Assembly (NCBI RefSeq): GCF_001941625.1
Contig: NZ_CP016076.1
Coordinates: 744,001 to 808,000, forward strand
Direction of reading: 5' to 3'
Length of the DNA stretch: 64,000 nt
Source: Actinoalloteichus fjordicus
Lineage (GTDB): Bacteria > Actinomycetota > Actinomycetes > Mycobacteriales > Pseudonocardiaceae
Below the pieces are notes generated by a model. It ran no database searches and was not told the DNA's origin. It saw nothing but the letters and a program-made list of their open reading frames with translations. Made by a program: the position numbers and the translations under genes. Shown in pieces: positions 55,321-63,636 of the stretch (its first letter is position 1; the number at the start of each line of letters is the position of its first letter).

Positions 55321-55866
55321 ATGGCCAGGCGCGAGCGGGACCGACCGCGTGGGCGAGGCGAGTCCCCTCCCGCTCGGTCGGCCGATCGCGCCCGGCGCAC
55401 CACCAGGAACAGACAGGTGAACATCGCCAGCACCCTGCGCCGCCGGGTCCGCCGCCGCGTGAGCAGGCGTACCGGCACCGGCGGCGCCTTCGGGCTCGCC
55501 TCGACCCGGCGCGCGGCGATCCTCGCGCTGGTGGTGTGCGCGCTGGCGCTGAGCGTTGCGGTGCCGCTGCGCACCTACTTCACCCAGCAGGCCGAGATGA
55601 CCGAGGCGGCGGAGCTGCGCGGCAGGCTGGAGCAGGAACGCGGGGAGCTGGAGCAGCGACGCGACCAGCTCTCCGATCCCGCACACATCGAGGCGGAGGC
55701 ACGGCGGCGGCTGCGATACGTCCGGCCCGGCGAGACGCCGTACATCGTGCAGCTCCCCGCCGAACAGCGAGAACAGGCGGCGGACTCCGCCGATCAACAA
55801 CCGGAGCAACAGGACGCCCCCTGGTTCGCCAGGCTGTGGCGTTCCATCACGGGAGGCGAGGAATGA
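55321..55866 (+). CDS. DivIC/FtsB-like septum formation protein
   Basis: A 181-residue bitopic protein. About 60 basic N-terminal residues are cytoplasmic, one helix spans the membrane (AAILALVVCALALSVAV), and a coiled coil follows outside (ELRGRLEQERGELEQRRDQL) with the family end RRRLRYVRPGETPYIV. It should pair with FtsL and FtsQ in the divisome. ATG 55321 lies 3 nt after the eno stop, so it is translationally coupled. The equivalent in M. tuberculosis is Rv1024, likewise next to eno. Confidence 0.9.
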   Translation: MARRERDRPRGRGESPPARSADRARRTTRNRQVNIASTLRRRVRRRVSRRTGTGGAFGLASTRRAAILALVVCALALSVAVPLRTYFTQQAEMTEAAELRGRLEQERGELEQRRDQLSDPAHIEAEARRRLRYVRPGETPYIVQLPAEQREQAADSADQQPEQQDAPWFARLWRSITGGEE

Positions 55867-56402
55867 GCGTCGGATCATCGGTGCCGGGCGCGACGCGGGC
55901 CACGGACGGCGATCGTGCCGCCGTCGCCGCTCAGCTCGGCAGGTCGCCGCGTGGGCTGCTGTCGGTGGCCGCCCGCTGCCCCAGCGGGCATCCGGCGGTT
56001 GTGCTGACCAGCCCTCGCCTCGAGGACGGCAGCCCGTTCCCGACGCTCTACTACCTGACCTGTCCGCGACTCACCGGCCTCGCCAGCACCCTGGAGACCT
56101 CGGGGTTGATGCGGGAGATGACCGAGCGCCTCGATGCGGACCCGGAGCTGGCCGCCGCATATCAGCGGGCGCACGAGTCCTATCTGGCACAGCGCGACGC
56201 GATCGAGCCGTTGGGCACCGAGGTGAGCGCGGGCGGGATGCCGACGCGGGTCAAGTGCCTGCACGTGCACCTGGCTCACCGGCTCGCCGTGGGTCCGGGC
56301 GTGAATCCGTTCGGCGACGAGGTACTGGACCGGCTGGCCGAATCGTGGCCCGCAGGCGACTGCGCCGGGCCTGCCGACGGCCGGGACTCCGCCGCACCCT
56401 GA
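55863..56402 (+). CDS. DUF501 protein
   Basis: A 179-residue protein of the DUF501 family, conserved in actinobacteria after the DivIC-like gene (Rv1025 in M. tuberculosis). Motifs are LGRSPRGLLSVAARCPSGHP, FPTLYYLTCPRLT and MPTRVKCLHVHLAHRLA. The conserved Cys and His residues in CPSG…CP…KCLHVH hint at metal binding. Its function is unknown. ATG 55863 overlaps the preceding stop by four bases. Confidence 0.92.
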   Translation: MSVGSSVPGATRATDGDRAAVAAQLGRSPRGLLSVAARCPSGHPAVVLTSPRLEDGSPFPTLYYLTCPRLTGLASTLETSGLMREMTERLDADPELAAAYQRAHESYLAQRDAIEPLGTEVSAGGMPTRVKCLHVHLAHRLAVGPGVNPFGDEVLDRLAESWPAGDCAGPADGRDSAAP

Positions 56403-56706
56403 TCACGGCTGCATCGTGGGCGTTGTTCCACTGTGATCATCGTTTCACGGTGATCGTGCTGCACCGAGCCCGTGCTTCACTGTGTGTGCGCTTCACCGGG
56501 AGCAGACGATTCCGGCGGTGAGATGGGTTCGTCCGAGCAGGAGCACGGGGCCGGTGGACAGGGCGGTGCCACTTTCGTCCATCGGGGCGGATGTTCGCCT
56601 CCGGTAGGCCGGTTCTTCCGCCGAAGGTTGAGAACCTCGGCCCGGTGAGCTGAAATACTCGGTGTCTTCGGTGATCGGCTCGGCGCGCGAGGAAGGTGCA
56701 GTCCTG
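56403..56706. other. Gap before transglycosylase 4
   Basis: 304 nt with no gene. It holds several GTGATC words and TTCAC, but no perfect operator pattern. Confidence 0.45.
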
Positions 56707-58230
56707 GTGACAATCCCGGCGCAGCAGGCTTACGACGACTCGACCCGCACCTGGTGGCGATCGCAGCGGAGGTCGAGTCGCAAGGTCGCCTCGGCGGCCG
56801 TCCTGTTCGCCGTGATGTTGTTGCCTGCGACGCTCGGCGCCGTCGAGTCCTCGCCGGTGTTCCCCCGGCAGGACAGTGACGTCGCGGAACTCGCACTGTC
56901 CGATACGGACAGTCTGATCAACCTGTTACGCCACCGCGACGACGACGGCGGCGGTTACGGGGTCGGCGGCCGTCTCCCGGGCGGCACTCAGATCAGCCCG
57001 GAGTACAGCCAGGCTTCCTCCGGACCGGGATCGCGTGACGACGACGACAGCTCGGTGATCGGGCCCGGCGCGAACGCGCGAGGCATCCCCGGCGTCGTCC
57101 TGGAGGCCTACCTCGCGGCCGAGGACACCCTCGCCGAGACGATGCCCGGCTGCGGCATCGAGTGGTCGCTGCTGGCCGGGATCGGCCGGATCGAGTCCAA
57201 TCACGCACGGCACGGGATGGTGGACGCCGAAGGCACGACGCTGTCGCCGATCATCGGACTCCAGCTCAACGGCGGCCCCGGCGTCGCAGCCATCCGCGAC
57301 ACCGACGGCGGCAGGCTCGACGGCGACACCGTATGGGATCGCGCGGTGGGGCCGATGCAGTTCATCCCCTCCACCTGGGCGGGCTACGCCTCCGACGGCA
57401 ACGGCGACGGGGTGTCCGACCCGCACAACGTGTTCGACGCGTCGCTGGCCGCAGGTCGGTACCTGTGCTCCGGCGGCCTGAACCTCCGCGACCCCGCTCA
57501 GCTGCGCACGGCGATCTTCCGCTACAACCGGTCGGACGTGTATGTGGGCAACGTCCTCTACTGGGCACGGGCCTATGCCGACGGCGTGAACCCGCTGGAG
57601 AACGTCACGCCGCCCTCGGGCGGATCGGACGGGGGATCGAACTCGAACCCCAACCCGCCGCAGAACGGACCGGACGCGCCGAACCAGCCGCCCGCGCCGC
57701 CGAACCCGCCCGAGCCCCCGAACCCGCCTCGGCCGCCCTCGTCGCCGGAGCCGCCGCCGTCCTCGTCCGACGAGCCTCGGCCGCCGACGACCACCTCGCC
57801 ACAGCCGCCGTGGACGCCCGAGCCGCCCGAGCCGACGGACCCCACGGACCCGACCGAGCCCACGGACCCGCCGGACCCGACTGACCCGCCGGACCCGACT
57901 GACCCGCCGGACCCGACCGAGCCGTGTGAGCCGCCGGTCACTGATCCGGAGGACCCCGAGAGCCCGGAGAACCCCGAGGACTCCGCCGAGACCACCGAGC
58001 CGCCCGCGCCGGGTGACCCGTGCGTGCCGTGCGACCCGGAGGAGCCCGGCGAGTCCGAGGGCACCGACTCGGCGGAGTCGAGCACCGAGGAGTCGACGGA
58101 ACCGCCTGAGGAGTGCGAGCCCACCGAGCCGCCGTCCGAGCCCGGCTCGGACTCGGCCCCCCAGGGGTCCGTCGCGGGCACGGTGTCCTCGGCGTCCCGC
58201 AAGACCATGTCCCGTTCGGAGCGCGGCTGA
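56707..58230 (+). CDS. LpqU-like lytic transglycosylase, paralogue 4, with proline-rich tail
   Basis: A 507-residue exported protein. A basic N-terminus and hydrophobic stretch (VASAAVLFAVMLLPATLGA) form a signal peptide or anchor. The catalytic domain has Glu163 (GRIESNHARH), VGPMQFIPSTW and the calcium-type loop DGNGDGVSDPHN. From about residue 300 to the end the protein is proline, glutamate, aspartate and threonine rich, with PDPTDPPDPT repeats, and is probably disordered or wall-spanning. GTG 56707 is preferred, 10 nt after GAGGAAGG; GTG 56662 would add 15 residues. It lies one gene after DUF501, apart from the other three. Confidence 0.85.
   Translation: MTIPAQQAYDDSTRTWWRSQRRSSRKVASAAVLFAVMLLPATLGAVESSPVFPRQDSDVAELALSDTDSLINLLRHRDDDGGGYGVGGRLPGGTQISPEYSQASSGPGSRDDDDSSVIGPGANARGIPGVVLEAYLAAEDTLAETMPGCGIEWSLLAGIGRIESNHARHGMVDAEGTTLSPIIGLQLNGGPGVAAIRDTDGGRLDGDTVWDRAVGPMQFIPSTWAGYASDGNGDGVSDPHNVFDASLAAGRYLCSGGLNLRDPAQLRTAIFRYNRSDVYVGNVLYWARAYADGVNPLENVTPPSGGSDGGSNSNPNPPQNGPDAPNQPPAPPNPPEPPNPPRPPSSPEPPPSSSDEPRPPTTTSPQPPWTPEPPEPTDPTDPTEPTDPPDPTDPPDPTDPPDPTEPCEPPVTDPEDPESPENPEDSAETTEPPAPGDPCVPCDPEEPGESEGTDSAESSTEESTEPPEECEPTEPPSEPGSDSAPQGSVAGTVSSASRKTMSRSERG
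57865..57918 (+). repeat. Three tandem 18-bp repeats in the transglycosylase 4 tail
   Basis: Three copies of GACCCGCCGGACCCGACT (the last ends in C) encode DPPDPT units. Neighbouring codons are looser versions of the same unit. Confidence 0.8.
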
Positions 58231-58616
58231 CGATCCGCCGGGTAGCGCTGTGACCGTCGGAGCCGACACCGGCTCCGACGGCGCCGGGCCGGGCACCGAC
58301 GCAGGCGGCACGCGGCCGAGCGGTGCATTTCAGGGCCGGAGCGGCTCGGCCGTGTCGCCTGGCGGGCCCGGCAGCGCCCTGCGCCTGTCCGCCCGTGTGT
58401 GCCTGCCGCCGTTCGTCCCGTCGTCACCCGACGCCGGTGCGAGGCGCCCGGTCGAGCCCGGGTGGCGCGCCCGCGAGGCCGCGCCGACGCCACGACGGTC
58501 CGGGAGACGGCAGCCTTCGTCCGAGCCCCGGCCCGGCACCGCGACGGCGGCGCCCGTTCCCGGTGCGACGGCGGCGGCGAGACCTGCCCGACGGCGTTCG
58601 CAGGCCCGGTCCCAGC

Positions 58617-58648
58617 CGTCACCGAGCCTTCAGCAAGGCTCGGTGACG
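58617..58648. terminator. Bidirectional terminator between transglycosylase 4 and ppx
   Basis: A perfect 14-bp stem (CGTCACCGAGCCTT with AAGGCTCGGTGACG) with loop CAGC lies between the two convergent genes. The rest of the 443-nt gap (58231-58673) shows no gene. Confidence 0.85.
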
Positions 58649-58673
58649 TGAGCGCCGAGCCTCGAGCCCGTGC

Positions 58674-59633
58674 TCAGCCCTCGGCGATGGACAGGGCGAT
58701 GCCGTCGAGGATGTCGTGCTCGCTCACGGTCAGGCGGTCGACGCCGGAACGCGCGGCGATCTCCTCGGCCAGGGTCGCCACCACGATCGCCCCGCCCGCG
58801 ATGACGTCGACGCGGCCCGGATGCATCGAGGGCACGGCGGCGCGTTCGTCATGGGTGGCCGACACGAGGTCGGTGGTGGTCCGCTCGATCTGCGCGGCGG
58901 ACAGCTCGGAGAGGTGAATGCGCGCCGGGTCGTACTCGTCGAGATCCTGGGCTATCGCGGACAGCGTCGTCACCGTGCCCGCGACGCCGACCCAGGTGCG
59001 GGCGTCCCGGACGTCGACGCTGTCGAAGGCCTCGGCCAGCGTCGCGGCGGCGACTCGACGCGCCTCGGCGACCTCTGATTCGGCAGGCGGATCGGAGTGC
59101 AGACACCGCTCGGTGAGTCGCACACAGCCGACGTCGACCGATCGCGCGGCGATGACGTCGGCGCGGACGCCGTCCCAGGTCCCGTAGACCAGCTCGGTCG
59201 AGCCGCCGCCGACGTCGGCCACCACGAACGGCCCCTGCTCGGCGGCCAGATCGCCGACCGCTCCGACGAAGGACAGCCGGGCCTCCTCGTCGCCGGAGAT
59301 CACCTCGGCGTCCACTCCGAGGGTCTCGCGCACCATCGAGAAGAAGTCCTCCCGATTGGCGGCGTCGCGGGTCGCCGAGGTGGCCGTCATCCGCACCCGG
59401 TCGACGCCGGAGTCGCGAATCCACTCGGCGTACTCGGCCAGCGCCACCCTGGTCCGCTCGACGGCCTCCGGTGCGAGTCGGCCGGTCGCGTCGACACCCT
59501 GGCCGAGTCGGACGATGCGCATCTCACGGCGCACGTCTCGCAGCATCGTGCGGCCTGTCTCGCTCCGCGTCACGTCCGCGATCAGCAGTCGGATCGAGTT
59601 GGTACCGCAGTCGATCGCAGCGACCCGAGCCAT
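58674..59633 (-). CDS. ppx: Ppx/GppA-family exopolyphosphatase
   Basis: A 319-residue phosphatase with the ASKHA fold. It begins AAIDCGTNSIRLLIAD (phosphate loop 1), then has SGDEEARLSFVGAVG, the second loop VVADVGGGSTELV, and WVGVAGTVTTLSAIA. It lacks the long C-terminal domain of E. coli Ppx, as do short actinobacterial forms such as Rv1026. It hydrolyses polyphosphate or (p)ppGpp-type substrates; short forms differ in preference. ATG 59633 has GGGAGGAG 6 nt upstream. Confidence 0.93.
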   Translation of the reverse strand: MARVAAIDCGTNSIRLLIADVTRSETGRTMLRDVRREMRIVRLGQGVDATGRLAPEAVERTRVALAEYAEWIRDSGVDRVRMTATSATRDAANREDFFSMVRETLGVDAEVISGDEEARLSFVGAVGDLAAEQGPFVVADVGGGSTELVYGTWDGVRADVIAARSVDVGCVRLTERCLHSDPPAESEVAEARRVAAATLAEAFDSVDVRDARTWVGVAGTVTTLSAIAQDLDEYDPARIHLSELSAAQIERTTTDLVSATHDERAAVPSMHPGRVDVIAGGAIVVATLAEEIAARSGVDRLTVSEHDILDGIALSIAEG

Positions 59634-59761
59634 CGCGGGCTCCTCCCTCGTCGGTTCACGTCCGTGACAGTGTCTCCTGACGCGCCGCGCCGCCCGCGCC
59701 GGGGAGCCGCGCCCGAGACGCCGGGCCGGTGGTGCCGTACGGACGCCCGACGCAGGCCGGG

Positions 59762-59790
59762 CCGACCCGGACCAGCCAGGTCCGGGTCGG
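59762..59790 (-). terminator. Terminator after the carboxypeptidase gene
   Basis: A perfect 12-bp stem (CCGACCCGGACC with GGTCCGGGTCGG) and loop AGCCA, 22 nt downstream of the carboxypeptidase stop on the minus strand. Confidence 0.75.
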
Positions 59791-59812
59791 CGGTCCGTCG
59801 GGTGCAGCGCGG

Positions 59813-61291
59813 TCAGCGCGTGACGAACTCCGCGAGGTCGGCGGACTGCGCGATCCGACTCGGCTCGTGGACGTACATCATGTGGCCCGCCTCGTAGTAG
59901 CGGAACTCGATGTTGTCCTGCAGCTCGGCCGGGATCTCCAGGTGCGCGAAGACGTGTTCGGCGGCGAAGTACGGCGTCGCCCCGTCGTGATAACCGTTCG
60001 CGACGTGCACCCGCAGGTGCGGGTTGGTGCGCATCGCGGCGGAGAGCCGGGGTGCCACGGTGACGAACGAGCCCTCGAAATCCGAGTACGACCAGGGCTG
60101 GACCCGGCGGGTGAGGATCTCGTAGGGCAGGTCGTTCTCGTAGCCGAGATCGGCGCGCAGGTAGTGGTTCAGCGCCGCGCCGTACGGGCCCACGATCGCG
60201 TTCATGCTCGGGTCGGCGCTGAACAGCTCGCCGCCGGAGTCCGGCTCCCAGCCGACGAACCGGCCGTCGAGCCTGCCCACCACCTGACGTCGGTGTCGCA
60301 GCAGCTCCGTGAAGAACCGGACATGCTCGATCCGCAGGTTCACCCGGTCCACGTAGTCCTCGCTCAGCCCGGTGAGGCCTGCGATCCGTCGGACCGCCTC
60401 CGCCCGCTCCTCCTCGCTGAGCCGGGCGCCTCTGGCCAGGGCCCACGGGTAGTCGCGCTCGGCGTAGTCCTCGGCCTCGGCGACGACCTCGGACAGGGGG
60501 CGGTCGCCGTGCAGGCCGTGGTAGTGCGCGATGGCCGCATAGGTGGGCAGGAACAGCGGGTAGGGCTGGTCGTTGCCCGGCTGGAAGCGGATGGTGCCCA
60601 TGTCCAGGACCGTGGAGATCAGCAGCAGCCCGTTGAGGTACATGCCGTAGCGGGACTGGAGGTGATCGGCGAGCGCGGCGGCCCGCAGCGTGCCGTAGGA
60701 CTCGCCCGCCAGGTACTTCGGCGACATCCAGCGCTTGTTGCGGGTGGTCCACAGGCGGATCACCTCGGCGACGGCCTCCAGGTCGCCCTGGAAGCCGTGG
60801 TATTCGCTGGGCTTGCCGCCCTTGATCGCGCGGGAGAAACCGGTGGACACCGGGTCGATGAACACCAGGTCGCTGTGCGCCAGCAGCGACTCCGGGTTGT
60901 CGGCCAGGCCGTAGGGCGGGGGCGCCAGCTCGCCCGCGTCGCCCATGACGACCTTCTTCGGGCCGAGGACGCCCAGGTGGAGCCACACGCTGGAGGAGCC
61001 GGGACCGCCGTTGAACGCGAAGGTGATCGGCCGGTCGGCGGGCTGCTCGCCGTCGAGGGTGTACGCCGTGACGAACACCTCCGCCTTGGCCTGGTGGCCG
61101 TCGAACTTCCCGTCGGTGTGCACCTCTTCGCGCAGCACGATCCGGCCTGCCGTCGCGGTGTAGGCCAGCTCGGTGCCGTCCACGGCGAGCGTGTGGCTGG
61201 TGGTGACCAGGTCGTCGGTCGGCTCGGCGGGGGTCGAGGCCGTTGCCTCTGGGCCTGCCTCGACGTCGTGGGCTGTCTCCTTCTTCGCCAT
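59813..61291 (-). CDS. Serine carboxypeptidase (peptidase S10)
   Basis: A 492-residue alpha/beta hydrolase of family S10. It has the oxyanion region FAFNGGPGSSSVWL, the nucleophile elbow AGESYGT with Ser198, the Asp in GYHDGATP and the His in EAGHMMYVH. No signal peptide is visible, so it may act in the cytoplasm, unlike most fungal S10 enzymes; its role is unknown. A serine-to-threonine-rich, acidic N-terminus precedes the domain. It is a single-gene unit with its own terminator. Confidence 0.9.
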   Translation of the reverse strand: MAKKETAHDVEAGPEATASTPAEPTDDLVTTSHTLAVDGTELAYTATAGRIVLREEVHTDGKFDGHQAKAEVFVTAYTLDGEQPADRPITFAFNGGPGSSSVWLHLGVLGPKKVVMGDAGELAPPPYGLADNPESLLAHSDLVFIDPVSTGFSRAIKGGKPSEYHGFQGDLEAVAEVIRLWTTRNKRWMSPKYLAGESYGTLRAAALADHLQSRYGMYLNGLLLISTVLDMGTIRFQPGNDQPYPLFLPTYAAIAHYHGLHGDRPLSEVVAEAEDYAERDYPWALARGARLSEEERAEAVRRIAGLTGLSEDYVDRVNLRIEHVRFFTELLRHRRQVVGRLDGRFVGWEPDSGGELFSADPSMNAIVGPYGAALNHYLRADLGYENDLPYEILTRRVQPWSYSDFEGSFVTVAPRLSAAMRTNPHLRVHVANGYHDGATPYFAAEHVFAHLEIPAELQDNIEFRYYEAGHMMYVHEPSRIAQSADLAEFVTR

Positions 61292-61438
61292 GGCGGCAGC
61301 CTACGGAGCAATGGTTAGCAAGCCAAAGGGTAATGTCCGGGCTCGGCCAGCGGATGATCTCCGGGAGGCGAGTGGGGACCTCCTCGCTCGTATCGGCAGG
61401 TCGGGCTCTCGGAGGTCTGCGCTGGGAGGAGTCGCGCC

Positions 61439-61948
61439 ATGTGGGAGTCCGGACGAGGCTCGCGGAATGATCGACCGGGATCGAGGCCGTTGTCCTGGGC
61501 CGCTGCCGTGACGGGTCTCGGGCATGCGGCCTTCAGCGTCTACTGGGGGCTGGGCGGCACGTGGCTGCTGGACACCGTCGCAGGCGGTGCGGCGGTTCCC
61601 ACCGAGGCGAACAGCGCCTTCCTCGCCCTCCTCGTCTGGGCGGCCGCGCTGATCAAGATCGGCGTCGCCGTGGCACCCCTGGTCCTGCTGTACGTTGAGC
61701 TGCCCGGACTGCTGCGGCGTGTGGGACGTCTGCTCAGCTGGGTCGCCTGCACGGTGCTCACGCTCTACGGCGCAGTCTTCACCGGTGCCGCCCTGCTGGT
61801 CCTCGGCGGAGTGATTCCCGCAGGCCCGGAGGTCGATCGGACGGCGCTCGCCTGGCACGGCCTGCTCTGGGACCCGTGGTTCCTCGGGTGGGGCGTGCTG
61901 CTGGGGGCGGCCCTGTGGCGGACGAGGGGAGAGCGGGCCGCCGTCTGA
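61439..61948 (+). CDS. DUF3995 membrane protein
   Basis: A 169-residue integral membrane protein with four helices. It has the DUF3995 pattern, GHAAFSVYWGLGGTWLLDTV, FLALLVWAAALIKIGVAVA and the C-terminal WDPWFLGWGVLLGA. Function is unknown. ATG 61439 has GGGAGGAG 7 nt upstream. It is a single gene divergent from the carboxypeptidase. Confidence 0.88.
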   Translation: MWESGRGSRNDRPGSRPLSWAAAVTGLGHAAFSVYWGLGGTWLLDTVAGGAAVPTEANSAFLALLVWAAALIKIGVAVAPLVLLYVELPGLLRRVGRLLSWVACTVLTLYGAVFTGAALLVLGGVIPAGPEVDRTALAWHGLLWDPWFLGWGVLLGAALWRTRGERAAV

Positions 61949-62009
61949 CGAAACCCCGAGGACGGCGGACGCACTGCCGACACCCCGGCGGACCCGCGAT
62001 GATGCCGGG

Positions 62010-62762
62010 ATGAGTCGAATGCGACCCGGCAGACTCGCACCCGGCGTGACCAGCCGCGCGGAGCTGGACGAGCTGGTGGTGCGGTGCGATGCCTGCCCGC
62101 GCCTGGTGGCCTGGCGAGAACAGGTGGCGCGGGATCGACGTCGGGCCTACGCCGACCAGACCTATTGGGGCAGGCCGGTGCCGGGCTTCGGGGTCGACGA
62201 CGCGTCGCTGGCGATCGTGGGCCTCGCCCCGGCCGCCCACGGCGGCAATCGCACCGGACGGATGTTCACCGGCGACCGTGCTGGTGACGTCCTCTACGCC
62301 GCCATGCACGAGGTCGGACTCGCCTCCGCGCCGGTCTCCACGGCCCGCGACGACGACCTGCGGTTGATCGGCACCCGGATCACCGCCCCGGTGCACTGCG
62401 CACCGCCCGACAACAGGCCGACGCCGGAGGAACGTGATCGATGCGGGTCGTGGCTGCGCCGAGAGCTGGAGCTGCTGCGGCCGACCCTGCGCGTCGTCGT
62501 GGCGCTGGGCGGCTTCGCCTGGCAGGCCGTGGTCCCGATCCTGGCTGCCACGGGCTGGCGGGTGCCGGTGCCTCGCCCGAAGTTCGGCCACGGCGTGCGC
62601 GTCGTCCTGCCCGCCCGGGACGACGGGCCCGACCTCACGGTCTTCGGCTGTTTCCATGTCAGCCAGCAGAACACCTTCACCGGCAGGCTGACCCCGGCGA
62701 TGCTGCGGACGGTGCTCGCGGCGGCGGGACAGGCCGCCGGACTGCCGACGACGGCCCGGTAG
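62010..62762 (+). CDS. Family 5 uracil-DNA glycosylase (UdgB type)
   Basis: A 250-residue DNA repair enzyme that removes uracil and other deaminated bases. Motif 1 is GLAPAAHGGNRTGRMFTGD and motif 2 is HVSQQNTFTG, the family 5 pattern lacking the polar residue of classic UDG. Cysteines in RCDACPRL, CAPP and RCGSW fit a 4Fe-4S cluster. ATG 62010 has no clear ribosome site; GATGAT ending 7 nt upstream is a weak -10 candidate. Confidence 0.92.
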   Translation: MSRMRPGRLAPGVTSRAELDELVVRCDACPRLVAWREQVARDRRRAYADQTYWGRPVPGFGVDDASLAIVGLAPAAHGGNRTGRMFTGDRAGDVLYAAMHEVGLASAPVSTARDDDLRLIGTRITAPVHCAPPDNRPTPEERDRCGSWLRRELELLRPTLRVVVALGGFAWQAVVPILAATGWRVPVPRPKFGHGVRVVLPARDDGPDLTVFGCFHVSQQNTFTGRLTPAMLRTVLAAAGQAAGLPTTAR

Positions 62763-63000
62763 ATCGGCTTCGGAGCCTGGGGCGAGGGCCGCCGGGTTCG
62801 GCCGACGGCGCGGCGAGCTCAGGGGACGGCGGTGATCGCCGACGGCGGTGACGGGGACGCCGCCAGGTCGAGACCGCTGCCTGCCGCGCCGAGTCCCGAT
62901 CTCGTCGCGACCGATCTCGTCCCGCTGCTCGTACTCCCGGCCACGAGGCAGGCGGCTCGCCTCGATGACCCCCGCGTCGGCCCCGCGCGAGGCCGACGCG

Positions 63001-63534
63001 TCAGTCGACGGACGGCGGCGTGCGGGCCGCCTCGACCCGGCGAGCCCACCGTCGAGCCGATTCCGGCCAGTCGGCGGGCGGACGATGCCGGACGTCGGCG
63101 ACCAGCGCGCCGAGACCGACCGTACCCAGCCTGGTGTCCACGACGGTCGCGTCCGGCCGGAGCGCGGGCTCCAGCCCCACCCCGTCCAACGCCTCGGCCG
63201 CCAGCGGCAGCAGCCGCTCCTGCCCGGCCGCGCCGAGCGCGGACCAGTCCGCGATCTCCTCGTTGCCGGTGGCCGCCCGGAGTACGGGCGGATCGGGGTC
63301 GGGGTGCTCGGCGAGGTAGGCGTCATGCGGACGGCGCAGCTGCGTCGAGAGGAAGACGATCGCGATCGAGCTGACCGCGAGTCCGCCGCCGATGATCGCC
63401 GTGAGCGTCGAGCCCAGCCACCACCCGATGAGCAGGGTGACGAGCCCGGCGCCGCACTCGCAGCCCGCGATGACGCGAAGAATGCGCGGGCCGCGCAGGT
63501 ATTCCGGATCACCCGGCAACGCTGGGCTCACCAC
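63001..63534 (-). CDS. Hypothetical membrane protein
   Basis: A 177-residue protein with two N-terminal transmembrane helices (VIAGCECGAGLVTLLIGWW; IIGGGLAVSSIAIVFLS) and a soluble C-terminus of about 110 residues (EEIADWSALGAAGQERLLPL). No family is recognised. GTG 63534 is the start, without a strong ribosome site. It is divergent from the last gene of the window. The gap 62763-63000 before it holds nothing I can name. Confidence 0.75.
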   Translation of the reverse strand: MVSPALPGDPEYLRGPRILRVIAGCECGAGLVTLLIGWWLGSTLTAIIGGGLAVSSIAIVFLSTQLRRPHDAYLAEHPDPDPPVLRAATGNEEIADWSALGAAGQERLLPLAAEALDGVGLEPALRPDATVVDTRLGTVGLGALVADVRHRPPADWPESARRWARRVEAARTPPSVD

Positions 63535-63636
63535 TGCCCCCTTCGAGGTCTTCGTGCTGCCGCTCGGGTCGTCCCGCCTGCGGCCGTGCCGCCGATCATG
63601 CCGGAGAAGTCCGTGGTCGGGCGATAGAGTGACGAG

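Noticed and set aside
56426-56450. A CRP-like site before transglycosylase 4 (TGTGA…TTCAC)
   Set aside because: The spacer is 7 nt rather than 6 and the symmetry is poor.
58674-60986. Treating ppx as a 770-residue protein fused to upstream sequence
   Set aside because: The upstream part of the frame is antisense-phase translation of the carboxypeptidase gene; ATG 59633 has a strong ribosome site and starts exactly at the family's N-terminus.
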